The notes under the pieces were generated by a model. It searched no databases and was not told where the DNA came from. It worked only from the letters and a program-made list of their open reading frames with translations. Made by a program: the position numbers and the translations under genes. Positions 47,750 to 56,788 of a DNA stretch of 56,788 bases are shown here, piece after piece. This stretch comes from Rhodospirillaceae bacterium (lineage in GTDB: Bacteria > Pseudomonadota > Alphaproteobacteria > Rhodospirillales > Rhodospirillaceae), in contig JABJAH010000017.1 of assembly GCA_018666155.1 (NCBI GenBank), positions 1-56,788 on the forward strand, read 5' to 3'. The number at the start of each line of letters is the position of its first letter. The stretch's first letter is position 1.

Positions 47750-48211
47750 CTAGTGCCCACGATGATAGGGGTGACCCGTCAAAATACAGTGGGCACGGTA
47801 TAGCTGTTCCGCCACCAAAACCCGAGTCAACATATGGGGCCAGGTCACTGCGCCGAAGGCGACAACCAAATCAGCACGCTCGGTAATGCTGGCGTCAAGA
47901 CCGTCCGCACCACCAATGACTAGCGCAACATTTTGTTCGCCATCATCGCGCCATTGACCGAGACGGTTGGCAAATGCCTCGCTGTCTAAAGATTTGCCAC
48001 GCGAATCCAGGCAGACCACCTTAGCTCCCGGAGGAATGGCTGCTTGTAGCCCTTCAGTTTCTTGCTTGGTTTGCGCTGTTGCGTCGGCCTTACCGCGGAC
48101 GTCGACTTCGCGCACATCCACGGCCCAAGGCATTCTCTTAATATACGACTCAATGAGTGTCTGCTCGGGACTCGGGCGCATACGCCCCACGGCAGCAATA
48201 ACGAAATTCAT
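47750..48211 (-). CDS. rlmH: 23S rRNA (pseudouridine1915-N3)-methyltransferase RlmH
   Basis: This 153-residue SPOUT methyltransferase is of standard length. The knot motifs are LVIGGADGLD and MLTRVLVAEQLYRAHCILTGHPYHRGH at the C-terminus, an almost invariant RlmH ending. It modifies the tip of 23S helix 69. It lies 45 bp after rsfS, a conserved pairing. Confidence 0.97.
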   Translation of the reverse strand: MNFVIAAVGRMRPSPEQTLIESYIKRMPWAVDVREVDVRGKADATAQTKQETEGLQAAIPPGAKVVCLDSRGKSLDSEAFANRLGQWRDDGEQNVALVIGGADGLDASITERADLVVAFGAVTWPHMLTRVLVAEQLYRAHCILTGHPYHRGH

Positions 48212-48256
48212 TGCTCAGACCTTAAAGCCAAGACCACCAATCGTGACCGCGGTTGG

Positions 48257-48682
48257 CTAAGCGGTCTGGACTGATGGCGCGTCTTGTCCATCCGTTTCCG
48301 GAGACATGGCCCAAATTTTTTCGATGTTGTAGAAGGCGCGCACCTCAGGTCGGAAGATGTGGATAATAATATCGCCCGCATCGATGAGAATCCAATCGCT
48401 TTGAGCGCGACCTTCCGTCTTAGGAATAACACCAATCGTCTTAAGCTTCTCGACAATATGCTCAGTCATAGCGCTGACCAGTCTGCCAGAACCGCCTGAC
48501 GCAACAATCATTCTATCTGCAATGGAAGTTTTGCCGACGAGGTCGATGGTGACAACATCCAGGGCTTGATCATCCTCAAGCGACGCTTGGATACATTCGA
48601 CCATTGTCTCCAGGTCGACCGGAGTATGTAGTGAGTTAATGATCAACTCCCTTTGTGGATCTATATATGATGAAAAACTCAT
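48257..48682 (-). CDS. rsfS: Ribosomal silencing factor RsfS
   Basis: This 141-residue protein of the RsfS/Iojap family binds ribosomal protein L14 and blocks subunit joining during starvation. Landmarks are TIDLVGKTSIADRMIVASG, EGRAQSDWILIDAGDIIIHIF and RAFYNIEKIW. The start is 8 bp after nadD, as in many bacteria. Confidence 0.96.
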   Translation of the reverse strand: MSFSSYIDPQRELIINSLHTPVDLETMVECIQASLEDDQALDVVTIDLVGKTSIADRMIVASGGSGRLVSAMTEHIVEKLKTIGVIPKTEGRAQSDWILIDAGDIIIHIFRPEVRAFYNIEKIWAMSPETDGQDAPSVQTA

Positions 48683-48690
48683 CGAGCGTT

Positions 48691-49257
48691 CTAGTCATCG
48701 CATCCAGACCGAATTGCGGTCGACGATGCACCGTGGCGTCGTTGCGCTACATAAACCCACATGGGCTTTTTCTTCTGCCACAAGGCAATGGGCCGTGAAG
48801 CACGAAGACGGCGAGAAGAAAATCGCGACGAAGCCTTTCCAGACAACGCTTTGTGAGAATACGGGGAACGGTCAAAAACTGCAACGTGAACCGTTTGAAA
48901 GATTTTCGACCACCGCGACCATTTAGGAACCTGGGCAAGGTTATCTGCGCCCATAAGCCACACAAACTGAACCTTGGGGAACCGAATGCGCAGCATTTGA
49001 AGCGTTTTCCAAGTGCGATCTGTGCCCAAATCTTGCTCGAGATCGGTCACCCTAATCCATGGAGCCATTGCCGCCGCTTCAGCGCCAGCAACGCGATCAG
49101 ACAGTATCGCCATACCGGTCGTGGATTTTAGTGGGTTTTGCGGGCTGACAAGCCACCAAACCTGATCCAAACCCAGGCGTCGTTTGGCGTCACTGCTGAT
49201 GTGCATATGACCACCATGTGCAGGATTGAACGACCCGCCAAGCAGGCCGACCTTCAT
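48691..49257 (-). CDS. nadD: Nicotinate-nucleotide adenylyltransferase
   Basis: This protein has about 188 residues. The start is ATG 49257 because the conserved N-terminus KVGLLGGSFNPAHGGHMHIS begins there; the longer frame upstream is spurious. The nucleotidyltransferase motifs are GGSFNPAHGGH and the late SSTAIRSG. It transfers AMP to nicotinate mononucleotide in NAD synthesis. It lies between proA (49 bp) and rsfS (8 bp). Confidence 0.95.
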   Translation of the reverse strand: MKVGLLGGSFNPAHGGHMHISSDAKRRLGLDQVWWLVSPQNPLKSTTGMAILSDRVAGAEAAAMAPWIRVTDLEQDLGTDRTWKTLQMLRIRFPKVQFVWLMGADNLAQVPKWSRWSKIFQTVHVAVFDRSPYSHKALSGKASSRFSSRRLRASRPIALWQKKKPMWVYVAQRRHGASSTAIRSGCDD

Positions 49258-49306
49258 GCGGCGGCGGTCTCCCCATCGGTGCGGTGAAAACACGACTGAC
49301 CAAACC

Positions 49307-50596
49307 TTACGGACGCGTGGTGCCGTTGCCGCGCACCTTATATTTGAACGTGGTAAGCTGCTCGACACCAACGGGGCCGCGGGCATGCATTTTACCCGTT
49401 GCGATTCCAATTTCCGCGCCCATTCCGAATTCGCCTCCGTCAGCGAATTGTGTCGAGACGTTGTGCATGACAATCGCGCTGGACAAGCCGTTCATAAAGT
49501 CTTCAGCGGCAGTGGGATCTTCCGTAATGATCGCGTCCGTGTGCTCCGAGCCGTGAGTATTGATATGGTTGATCGCGCTGGTGACTCCATCCACCACTTT
49601 CACCGATACGATGGCATCGAGATACTCGGTATCCCAATCCTCATCTGTCGCGGCGATTACGTTCTTATTCAGAGATCGAACCACGCCATCACCCCGAACC
49701 TCGCAACCAGCTGCGATCAGGTCGTCGAGGATGGGAGGTAAAATTGAGTCCGCAACGTCGTGATCAACCAATAGTGTTTCCATAGCGCCGCAAATTCCTG
49801 TGCGTCGCATCTTGGCGTTCAAGACAACACTGCGCGCTTTGTCCGGGTCCGCATTTTTGTGAACGTAGGTATGGCATAGCCCAACAAGATGCTGGAACGT
49901 GGGAACACGACTTTCCTTCATGACCCGTTCCGTCAGCGACTGGCCGCCGCGCGGAACGATGACATCGATAGACTCAGTCATGGTGAGCATTTTTCCGACT
50001 GCAGCGCGATCTGTGGTCGGAACCATTTGAATGCACGCAGATGGAAGCCCAGCTTCACGGATACCCTTGTGTAGGCAGGACAAGATCGCCCGAGAACTAC
50101 GAAAGCTTTCAGATCCACCGCGTAATATGCAAGCGTTGCCGGCCTTAAGACACAAAGCGCCCGCATCAGCGGTAACGTTAGGCCGGGACTCATAGATCAC
50201 GCCGATAACGCCGAGCGGCATGCGAACACGCTCGATCTTGAGTCCGCTTGGTTGCTCCCAGGACGCGATAATCTCACCGACAGGATCCTTCAGCGCCGCA
50301 ATAGCATCGAGCCCTTTGGCCATGCCTTCAATACGATCCGCATTCAGTTCAAGTCGATCCATGAGGGCGGCCGAGAGACCCTTCGCGCGGCCACCATCCA
50401 TGTCGATTTTGTTCTCAGCAATGAGGGCTTCAGAATCCTCCCGCAAAGCGGCTGCGGCCGCTTTCAAAGCCGTGTTCTTGGTCTCAGCTGGAGTGTTGGC
50501 AAGAACGCGGGACGCCGCGACAGCACCATGACCGACCATATCCATGATCGCGTCGATATCGCTGCTATCCGTTTCTGGTTGTCCGCCGCCATTCAT
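49307..50596 (-). CDS. proA: Gamma-glutamyl phosphate reductase
   Basis: This 429-residue enzyme makes glutamate-5-semialdehyde for proline synthesis. Landmarks are [39 protein letters not shown] and the catalytic Cys region [16 protein letters not shown]. The C-terminus has the GSEHTDAI element. A strong AGGAGG site precedes the ATG, compensating for the 65-bp gap after proB. Confidence 0.97.
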   Translation of the reverse strand: MNGGGQPETDSSDIDAIMDMVGHGAVAASRVLANTPAETKNTALKAAAAALREDSEALIAENKIDMDGGRAKGLSAALMDRLELNADRIEGMAKGLDAIAALKDPVGEIIASWEQPSGLKIERVRMPLGVIGVIYESRPNVTADAGALCLKAGNACILRGGSESFRSSRAILSCLHKGIREAGLPSACIQMVPTTDRAAVGKMLTMTESIDVIVPRGGQSLTERVMKESRVPTFQHLVGLCHTYVHKNADPDKARSVVLNAKMRRTGICGAMETLLVDHDVADSILPPILDDLIAAGCEVRGDGVVRSLNKNVIAATDEDWDTEYLDAIVSVKVVDGVTSAINHINTHGSEHTDAIITEDPTAAEDFMNGLSSAIVMHNVSTQFADGGEFGMGAEIGIATGKMHARGPVGVEQLTTFKYKVRGNGTTRP

Positions 50597-50661
50597 GGCG
50601 AGCCTCCTTTATCGTGCCAATCACCCGGGCATACGATACATGTACCTAGTATACCTGAGTT

Positions 50662-52853
<2,192 letters not shown>

Positions 52854-52871
52854 TCATTAAACAAAGAAAAA

Positions 52872-52893
52872 GGGGAATGGACGTCCATTCCCC
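52872..52893 (-). terminator. Intrinsic terminator after rplU-rpmA
   Basis: This 22-bp perfect palindrome (GGGGAATGGAC and its complement) can form an 8-9-bp stem with a small loop. On the minus strand it is followed by TTTTTCTTTG. It lies 44 bp after the rpmA stop and 43 bp before obgE, so obgE should have its own promoter or receive read-through. Confidence 0.85.
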
Positions 52894-52936
52894 TCGCATA
52901 ACTTTGTGTGGTGACGGAACGTCGTAGTTGGGTACG

Positions 52937-53194
52937 TTAGCTCACCGGGTCAACGGAAACAAAGACACGACCCTTATATCCTTTGCGGAAATTAACCTTG
53001 CCTTCGGTCAACGCAAAAATTGTGAAGTCGCGGCCGAGGCCAACGTTGTCACCGGGATGCCACTTCGTGCCACACTGACGAATAATGATATTCCCGGGAA
53101 TGACTTGCTCACCGCCGAACTTCTTCACGCCAAGCCGCTGGCCGGCTGAGTCGCGGCCGTTCCGGGAACTACCACCTGATTTCTTATGCGCCAT
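52937..53194 (-). CDS. rpmA: Large-subunit ribosomal protein L27
   Basis: This 85-residue protein begins [20 protein letters not shown]. That is the direct mature-type N-terminus reaching the peptidyl-transferase centre, with no Firmicutes-type cleavable leader. The end is the usual [12 protein letters not shown]. It lies 11 bp after rplU. Confidence 0.98.
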   Translation of the reverse strand: MAHKKSGGSSRNGRDSAGQRLGVKKFGGEQVIPGNIIIRQCGTKWHPGDNVGLGRDFTIFALTEGKVNFRKGYKGRVFVSVDPVS

Positions 53195-53205
53195 GAACCC
53201 GTCTC

Positions 53206-53586
53206 CTACTTACTGTCGTCAGCCGACGCGTCAGCCGCATCGTCTTTTTTAGCTGCAGCCTTTTTGGCTGGTGCTTTTTTCTTAGCGGCCCCGCCAACAT
53301 CGGTAATCTGAACCACCGTCAGATCCTGACGATGTCCGGCTTTACGCACATAGCCTTGGCGGCGCTTCTTCTTGAACACAATGATCTTATCGCCGCGGGC
53401 CTGCTCAACGATCTTACCCGTGACAGCAGCACCTTCAACGCGAGGGGTGCCGATCTTATCGCCGACCATTAGCACTTCATCGAACGTGACAGAGGCACCG
53501 GCATCGCCCTTAAGGCTCTCAACGGTGATCACGTCATCCTTGGCTACACGGTACTGTTTACCGCCTGTCTTAATAACTGCGTGCAT
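53206..53586 (-). CDS. rplU: Large-subunit ribosomal protein L21
   Basis: This 126-residue protein starts at ATG 53586 behind GGAAG. The core [18 protein letters not shown]...VVQITDV (about 102 residues) is canonical. A Lys/Ala-rich then acidic tail ([16 protein letters not shown]...) follows, as in many alphaproteobacterial L21s. An in-frame alternative start seven codons upstream lacks support. It leads the rplU-rpmA pair. Confidence 0.97.
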   Translation of the reverse strand: MHAVIKTGGKQYRVAKDDVITVESLKGDAGASVTFDEVLMVGDKIGTPRVEGAAVTGKIVEQARGDKIIVFKKKRRQGYVRKAGHRQDLTVVQITDVGGAAKKKAPAKKAAAKKDDAADASADDSK

Positions 53587-53840
53587 AATTGATCTTCCGA
53601 AAAACAAAACGGCGGGCCAAAGCCCGCGCGGTTGGGCGGGAATATACGCACCCGCTGGCCTGAGTCAACGCTTTTGGCACCGATTCTAGCCTGTTTCTCA
53701 AGCAAATCTGCGCCTTTTGGCCAAAATCACCCCAGGCCCGGGCAAACCAAAAACCAGCGCAAAACTGGGGAAAAACGCCATTCTGCCGATTGCGAGCCGA
53801 GCAGCCTTCCTGTACGGTCCGCGCGCTTTCGACCCCAGGC

Positions 53841-53846
53841 TATACT
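53841..53846 (+). promoter_or_regulatory. Probable -10 element of tRNA-Ser(CGA)
   Basis: TATACT lies 10 bases before the mature tRNA start, a fitting position for a sigma-70 -10 box. No convincing -35 hexamer is seen at the standard distance. Confidence 0.4.
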
Positions 53847-53856
53847 AGAAAACCGC

Positions 53857-53946
<90 letters not shown>

Positions 53947-53988
53947 TTTTTTCTGCAAACGCCGCGCTATTTAACTGGGAGCCCTTCC

Positions 53989-54810
53989 ATGACACGCCCG
54001 CAAACAGAAAACCTTAACGCGTTTGATATCGAGCCGAGCAGCTGGTCCGTCCCCGGGTTGGCCGATGGCCTGCAGGCGCGGCGCTTAAACGAAGATCCGG
54101 ACACCGGCGCGCTCTCGGTCGTGATTCACATTCCCAAGGGATGGGCGCGAACAGAATCCGCCGAGTGTGCAGCCAACCAAGATTTATTCCTGATGGAGGG
54201 CGCGTTGGACGCCGGGGATGACCTACTCCAATCAGGAGCGTTCAGCTTTTATCCGCGCGGTGTAGTGCAACCGCCTTGGACAGCGAAAGAAGATTGCACT
54301 GCCTTTGTCATCTTTGATCGTGCGCCCGTATACACCGCCGCGACAACCTCAACCCCTGACGCAAAGACAGATCAGACCGTGGCAACCCTCGACACTTGGA
54401 CGATGGAGTGGTTTGACCCCCTCGCTGCATCGAAACCGAGTGTTGCGTTTCATCCTGGAATCTTCGTGAAGGTTTTACGCACTGATCCAGAGACCGGGAC
54501 CAGCACCCATTTGGCCGGCTTGATGCCAGGTTGGTTTCAAGAAGGCATCGAGGTTCACCCAGTGCGCGAGGAAAGCATCATCATCAGCGGTGACGTCAAC
54601 ATCGCCACGGTTGATGGCAAGCCTGGGTATACGTGCAGCGTGGGCGGCTATTATTCGCGGCCGCCGGGCATTCCCCACGGACCACTCTCAAGCAAGAACG
54701 GCAATGTGGGCCTGGTCCATACGGAAGGTCTTTTGGGTATCGACTACCAAACCGATGATCGTGCAGAAGATCTCATTCTCGATCATCTCCGCACTTATCC
54801 CTGGAAGTAG
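53989..54810 (+). CDS. Double-cupin domain protein
   Basis: This protein of about 273 residues starts at ATG 53989 behind GGGAG; the longer frame runs through the tRNA gene and is spurious. It has two cupin-like halves: DLFLMEGALDAGDDLLQSGAFSFYPRG (about 63-90), and MPGWFQEGIEVHPVREESIIISGDV with SRPPGIPHGPL (about 180-230). The layout suggests a ChrR/DUF4437-like bicupin, possibly metal-binding through His and Glu of the second half. The gene is 42 bp behind tRNA-Ser(CGA) and convergent with the nitrilase-like gene. Its function is unknown. Confidence 0.8.
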   Translation: MTRPQTENLNAFDIEPSSWSVPGLADGLQARRLNEDPDTGALSVVIHIPKGWARTESAECAANQDLFLMEGALDAGDDLLQSGAFSFYPRGVVQPPWTAKEDCTAFVIFDRAPVYTAATTSTPDAKTDQTVATLDTWTMEWFDPLAASKPSVAFHPGIFVKVLRTDPETGTSTHLAGLMPGWFQEGIEVHPVREESIIISGDVNIATVDGKPGYTCSVGGYYSRPPGIPHGPLSSKNGNVGLVHTEGLLGIDYQTDDRAEDLILDHLRTYPWK

Positions 54811-54855
54811 GGGCGTAGCCGGCTCGGTCCACGCCACTCGGGCCCGCCGTGGCGT

Positions 54856-56088
54856 CTAAACACCGGGCGGCACGAGGACACCGCGCTCGACCAAATCGCT
54901 GATCGTCTGACGCATGGTTTCGTTGTGCTCCTCGGTTGAAGACAATGGTGCATCAATGTGTGTATCGATAGGCGCGAAATCGGCAGACTCATAGTTGGGC
55001 CGATAGAGTGACGCCTGGAAGGATGCCAGCGTGTTCTGCCCCCCGAGGGATGTGCGCGTCCGCCGCAGAGCATCGATATCGATGGTGGCCACGGCGAACT
55101 CTTCACCACCGGTTTGGGTCGCGGTCAACATGTTGCCTTTAAAATCTATGATTTCAGACGGCTGTCTGCGGCCAAAGGGCGGTTTGGCATCTGCGCCAAC
55201 GGGACCGAGATTAGACAGAAGCACATAGGCCAAGTTTTCGTACGCCCGGACACGTCTTGCCATGGTGGTAACGATGGGAACGTCAAAATTGTGATCATCC
55301 GGGAGAGTGCCCGAGGCGGTCGGGTTCGAAATGACTTCCGCGCCATTGAGAATCATGCCGCGCATTACCTCGGGAACATACATGTCCGCCGCAATCACAC
55401 AGGCCAGCCTTCCGATTTCCGTATCGGCGACTGGGAATAAGCTTTCCTCCCCAAAGTGATCTAGCCATGCGGTGAGAAGATCGCCAGGACGGCTCTTGGT
55501 CGTCAGGCTGGTCATTTTTCTGTAGTTGAGCGCCAGGTCGCCACTGGGACCGACAATCATGCCCGCCAAGAAATACCGGCCAGGAAACTTTTCGATCCGC
55601 TCGATCGCATTAAAGGCGACAAAGGCGCTGGCGTCCTGTGCCGCTTTCCCAATTTGTTCAACCTCAGGCCCATCGGCGGTAATGGTCCCGGGGACCCATT
55701 GCGCGGCACTGATCCTTGAACTGGGAATTTGCAGCCCAAACTCAGGAAAAGACATCAGACGTACGCCGTGTTCGTCGGCGCCGCGCCTCACCAAATTACA
55801 AAAATGATCGACATTCTGTTTTAACACCTCCGGCAGGAACGTGCCGGATGAATCAAATGTCTCTGCCGCCCTCGATTGCACACACGCCGCTTTATAAAGC
55901 GGAACTTTCGCACCCCTGGGCTCGATCCCCGGCTTAACGGGAGGATAGAACGTAGATGCGTCTTGCGCCGATGCAGAATTTCGCGGCACCCCATTCAAAA
56001 CACCAGCGGCCACCAGGCCCGCTCCAGCGCGCAACGCATGGCGTCGCGTCGGTTGGTTTTTGCCTGGGTTATTGCTTGATGATGTCAT
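54856..56088 (-). CDS. Tat-exported nitrilase-superfamily protein lacking the catalytic Cys
   Basis: This 410-residue carbon-nitrogen hydrolase fold has a twin-arginine signal (PTRRHALRAGAGLVAAG). Of the Glu-Lys-Cys triad, E116 (SFPEFGL) and K191 (NYRKMTS) are present. The Cys motif, usually C-Y-D-x-x-F-P-E, reads A-A-D-M-Y-V-P-E (233-240), so the nucleophile is Ala. The only nearby Cys is C230, three residues earlier and out of register. The rest of the core (NGAEVISNPTAS, RVRAYENLAYVLLSN) is well kept. It is probably a periplasmic non-hydrolase relative or a changed-mechanism enzyme. Confidence 0.87.
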   Translation of the reverse strand: MTSSSNNPGKNQPTRRHALRAGAGLVAAGVLNGVPRNSASAQDASTFYPPVKPGIEPRGAKVPLYKAACVQSRAAETFDSSGTFLPEVLKQNVDHFCNLVRRGADEHGVRLMSFPEFGLQIPSSRISAAQWVPGTITADGPEVEQIGKAAQDASAFVAFNAIERIEKFPGRYFLAGMIVGPSGDLALNYRKMTSLTTKSRPGDLLTAWLDHFGEESLFPVADTEIGRLACVIAADMYVPEVMRGMILNGAEVISNPTASGTLPDDHNFDVPIVTTMARRVRAYENLAYVLLSNLGPVGADAKPPFGRRQPSEIIDFKGNMLTATQTGGEEFAVATIDIDALRRTRTSLGGQNTLASFQASLYRPNYESADFAPIDTHIDAPLSSTEEHNETMRQTISDLVERGVLVPPGV

Positions 56089-56196
56089 GAGGCAGTCCTT
56101 TGTCGGTGCGTGCCATACGGGTCATTCGGACCATCAAAGTACCGTTTCTCACGCCCATCAGCGAGTGCGTTCGCCTCTAGGGTTAAGTGGGGCCCG

Positions 56197-56661
56197 TTAT
56201 ACAGATTTGATGAAATTGAGCGGTTGATAATCAAGGGATGGAAACACGACCTTCGGCGAGGGTTCGCCACGTCTCTTAAGTAAAATTTCCTGAATGACCT
56301 GACGGTAGTCGGTCGTCACCCGGAGGTCCCCTTCCCGCAGATCATCGGTCTTGAGACCAGGCCAGTCGCCATACATTTTGCCGCCTTGCACCGCGCCGCC
56401 AAGGACAAACATAAAAGCGCCGGACCCGTGGTCAGTACCCCCATTGGCATTTTCTTCCAGGCGGCGGCCGAATTCCGTCATCGCAACCACGGTTATGCGG
56501 TCCTGATAATCCGCCATGTCGTGCCAAAACGCGCTGAGGCTTTTTGACATCTCTGCCGCATGATCAGGAAAGTACCGATTCATTTCGAAGTGATGATCCC
56601 AGCCACCGTAATCCACCGTGGCAACGTCAAGGCCCGTGTCCATTTTGATGAGTTTAACGCC
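56197..56661 (-). pseudogene. 5'-truncated DUF1501 protein (C-terminal remnant)
   Basis: The frame encodes the C-terminal third of a DUF1501 protein (Tat-exported, alkaline-phosphatase-like fold). Landmarks are ATVDYGGWDHH, MTEFGRRLEENANGGTDHGSG and GGKMYGDWPGL. Homology continues six codons upstream of the ATG at 56643 (GVKLIK) and is cut by TAG at 56662-56664. The roughly 250 N-terminal residues, including the Tat signal, are missing. I read it as a decaying remnant of a gene cut at its 5' end. Confidence 0.75.
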
Positions 56662-56728
56662 CTATAGGCAGAAGAAACCAAGCGCATTAGACTGACCCCA
56701 AATACAAATCAAACCTTTGGGGGACGAC

Positions 56729-56788
56729 ATGTCAGACAACTGGGACATCATTTGCGTAGGCGCTGGATCTGCAGGATTGCCGCTGGCC
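56729..56788 (+). CDS. FAD-dependent oxidoreductase, 5' end only
   Basis: The first 20 codons reach the right edge: MSDNWDIICVGAGSAGLPLA. The pattern D-I-I-C-V-G-A-G-S-A-G is a Rossmann FAD-binding start as in fumarate reductase/3-ketosteroid dehydrogenase-type flavoproteins. A GGGGGAC ribosome site precedes the ATG. The product cannot be narrowed further. Confidence 0.7.
   Translation, partial: MSDNWDIICVGAGSAGLPLA

Noticed and set aside
49258..49473. 72-codon N-terminal extension of nadD
   Set aside because: It overlaps proA, lacks conservation, and nadD proteins start at the K-V-G-L-L-G-G-S-F motif encoded from 49257.
52872..52893. Operator or recombination site
   Set aside because: The palindrome is followed by a T-rich run on the minus strand directly after rpmA, so an intrinsic terminator explains it.

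Overview
The window looks like a chromosomal segment of a Gram-negative alphaproteobacterium. The evidence is the gene order thrS-infC-rpmI-rplT-pheS-pheT-lepA, the run obgE-proB-proA-nadD-rsfS-rlmH-nudC behind rplU-rpmA, a membrane-anchored cytochrome c next to kdsB and pheA, KDO synthesis (hence an LPS outer membrane), twin-arginine exported enzymes, and a B12-dependent methylmalonyl-CoA mutase. A free-living heterotroph near the Rhodospirillales would fit, but the order is an inference and no 16S gene is present. Genes are tightly packed, many start-stop pairs overlap by 4 bp, and no gene-free stretch exceeds about 270 bp.

Region 1 (1-9.9 kb) is accessory. It holds the remnant of an RND-pump adaptor lipoprotein, a 33-bp copy of a tRNA-Ser 3' end, a Tat-exported flavin amine oxidase, a small array of ~28-bp repeats with a hairpin, three tandem exported FGE-like (SUMF1/EgtB-fold) proteins, the last fused to a VOC domain, and a Tat-exported molybdenum hydroxylase large subunit. 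A SAM methyltransferase followed by a 99-residue small protein and an FkbM methyltransferase complete it.

Region 2 (10-23.5 kb) holds a diguanylate cyclase with a degenerate receiver, a methyltransferase, two M19 dipeptidase paralogues (one missing most zinc ligands), the propionate genes mutA-mutB-meaB followed by purU, an esterase, an orphan peptide-type solute-binding protein, a second small protein paralogous to the one in region 1, and tRNA-Ser(GGA).

Region 3 (23.6-32.8 kb, minus strand) is the translation cluster: lepA, pheT, pheS, rplT, rpmI, infC and thrS. infC most likely starts at a non-canonical AUA codon. Region 4 (32.8-45 kb) has two envelope glycosyltransferases, a hydrolase/small protein/TPR group, a GST, and a compact minus-strand unit cytochrome c-hisN-yejA-yejB-yejE-yejF. 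The YejA-like binding protein has an unusual C-terminal membrane anchor.

Region 5 (45-53.6 kb) has kdsB and pheA on the plus strand and the obgE-to-nudC and rplU-rpmA units on the minus strand, separated by a clear terminator. Region 6 (53.8-56.8 kb) is accessory again: tRNA-Ser(CGA), a double cupin, a Tat-exported nitrilase-like protein lacking the catalytic cysteine, a 5'-truncated DUF1501 remnant, and the start of an FAD flavoprotein.

Themes worth following are paralogues or family members that kept the fold but lost catalytic residues (M19 dipeptidase, nitrilase, receiver, FGE-like proteins), a two-copy uncharacterised small-protein family, and gene or tRNA remnants at both window edges. 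I see no CRISPR array, transposase, integrase, phage structural genes or recognisable defence system.
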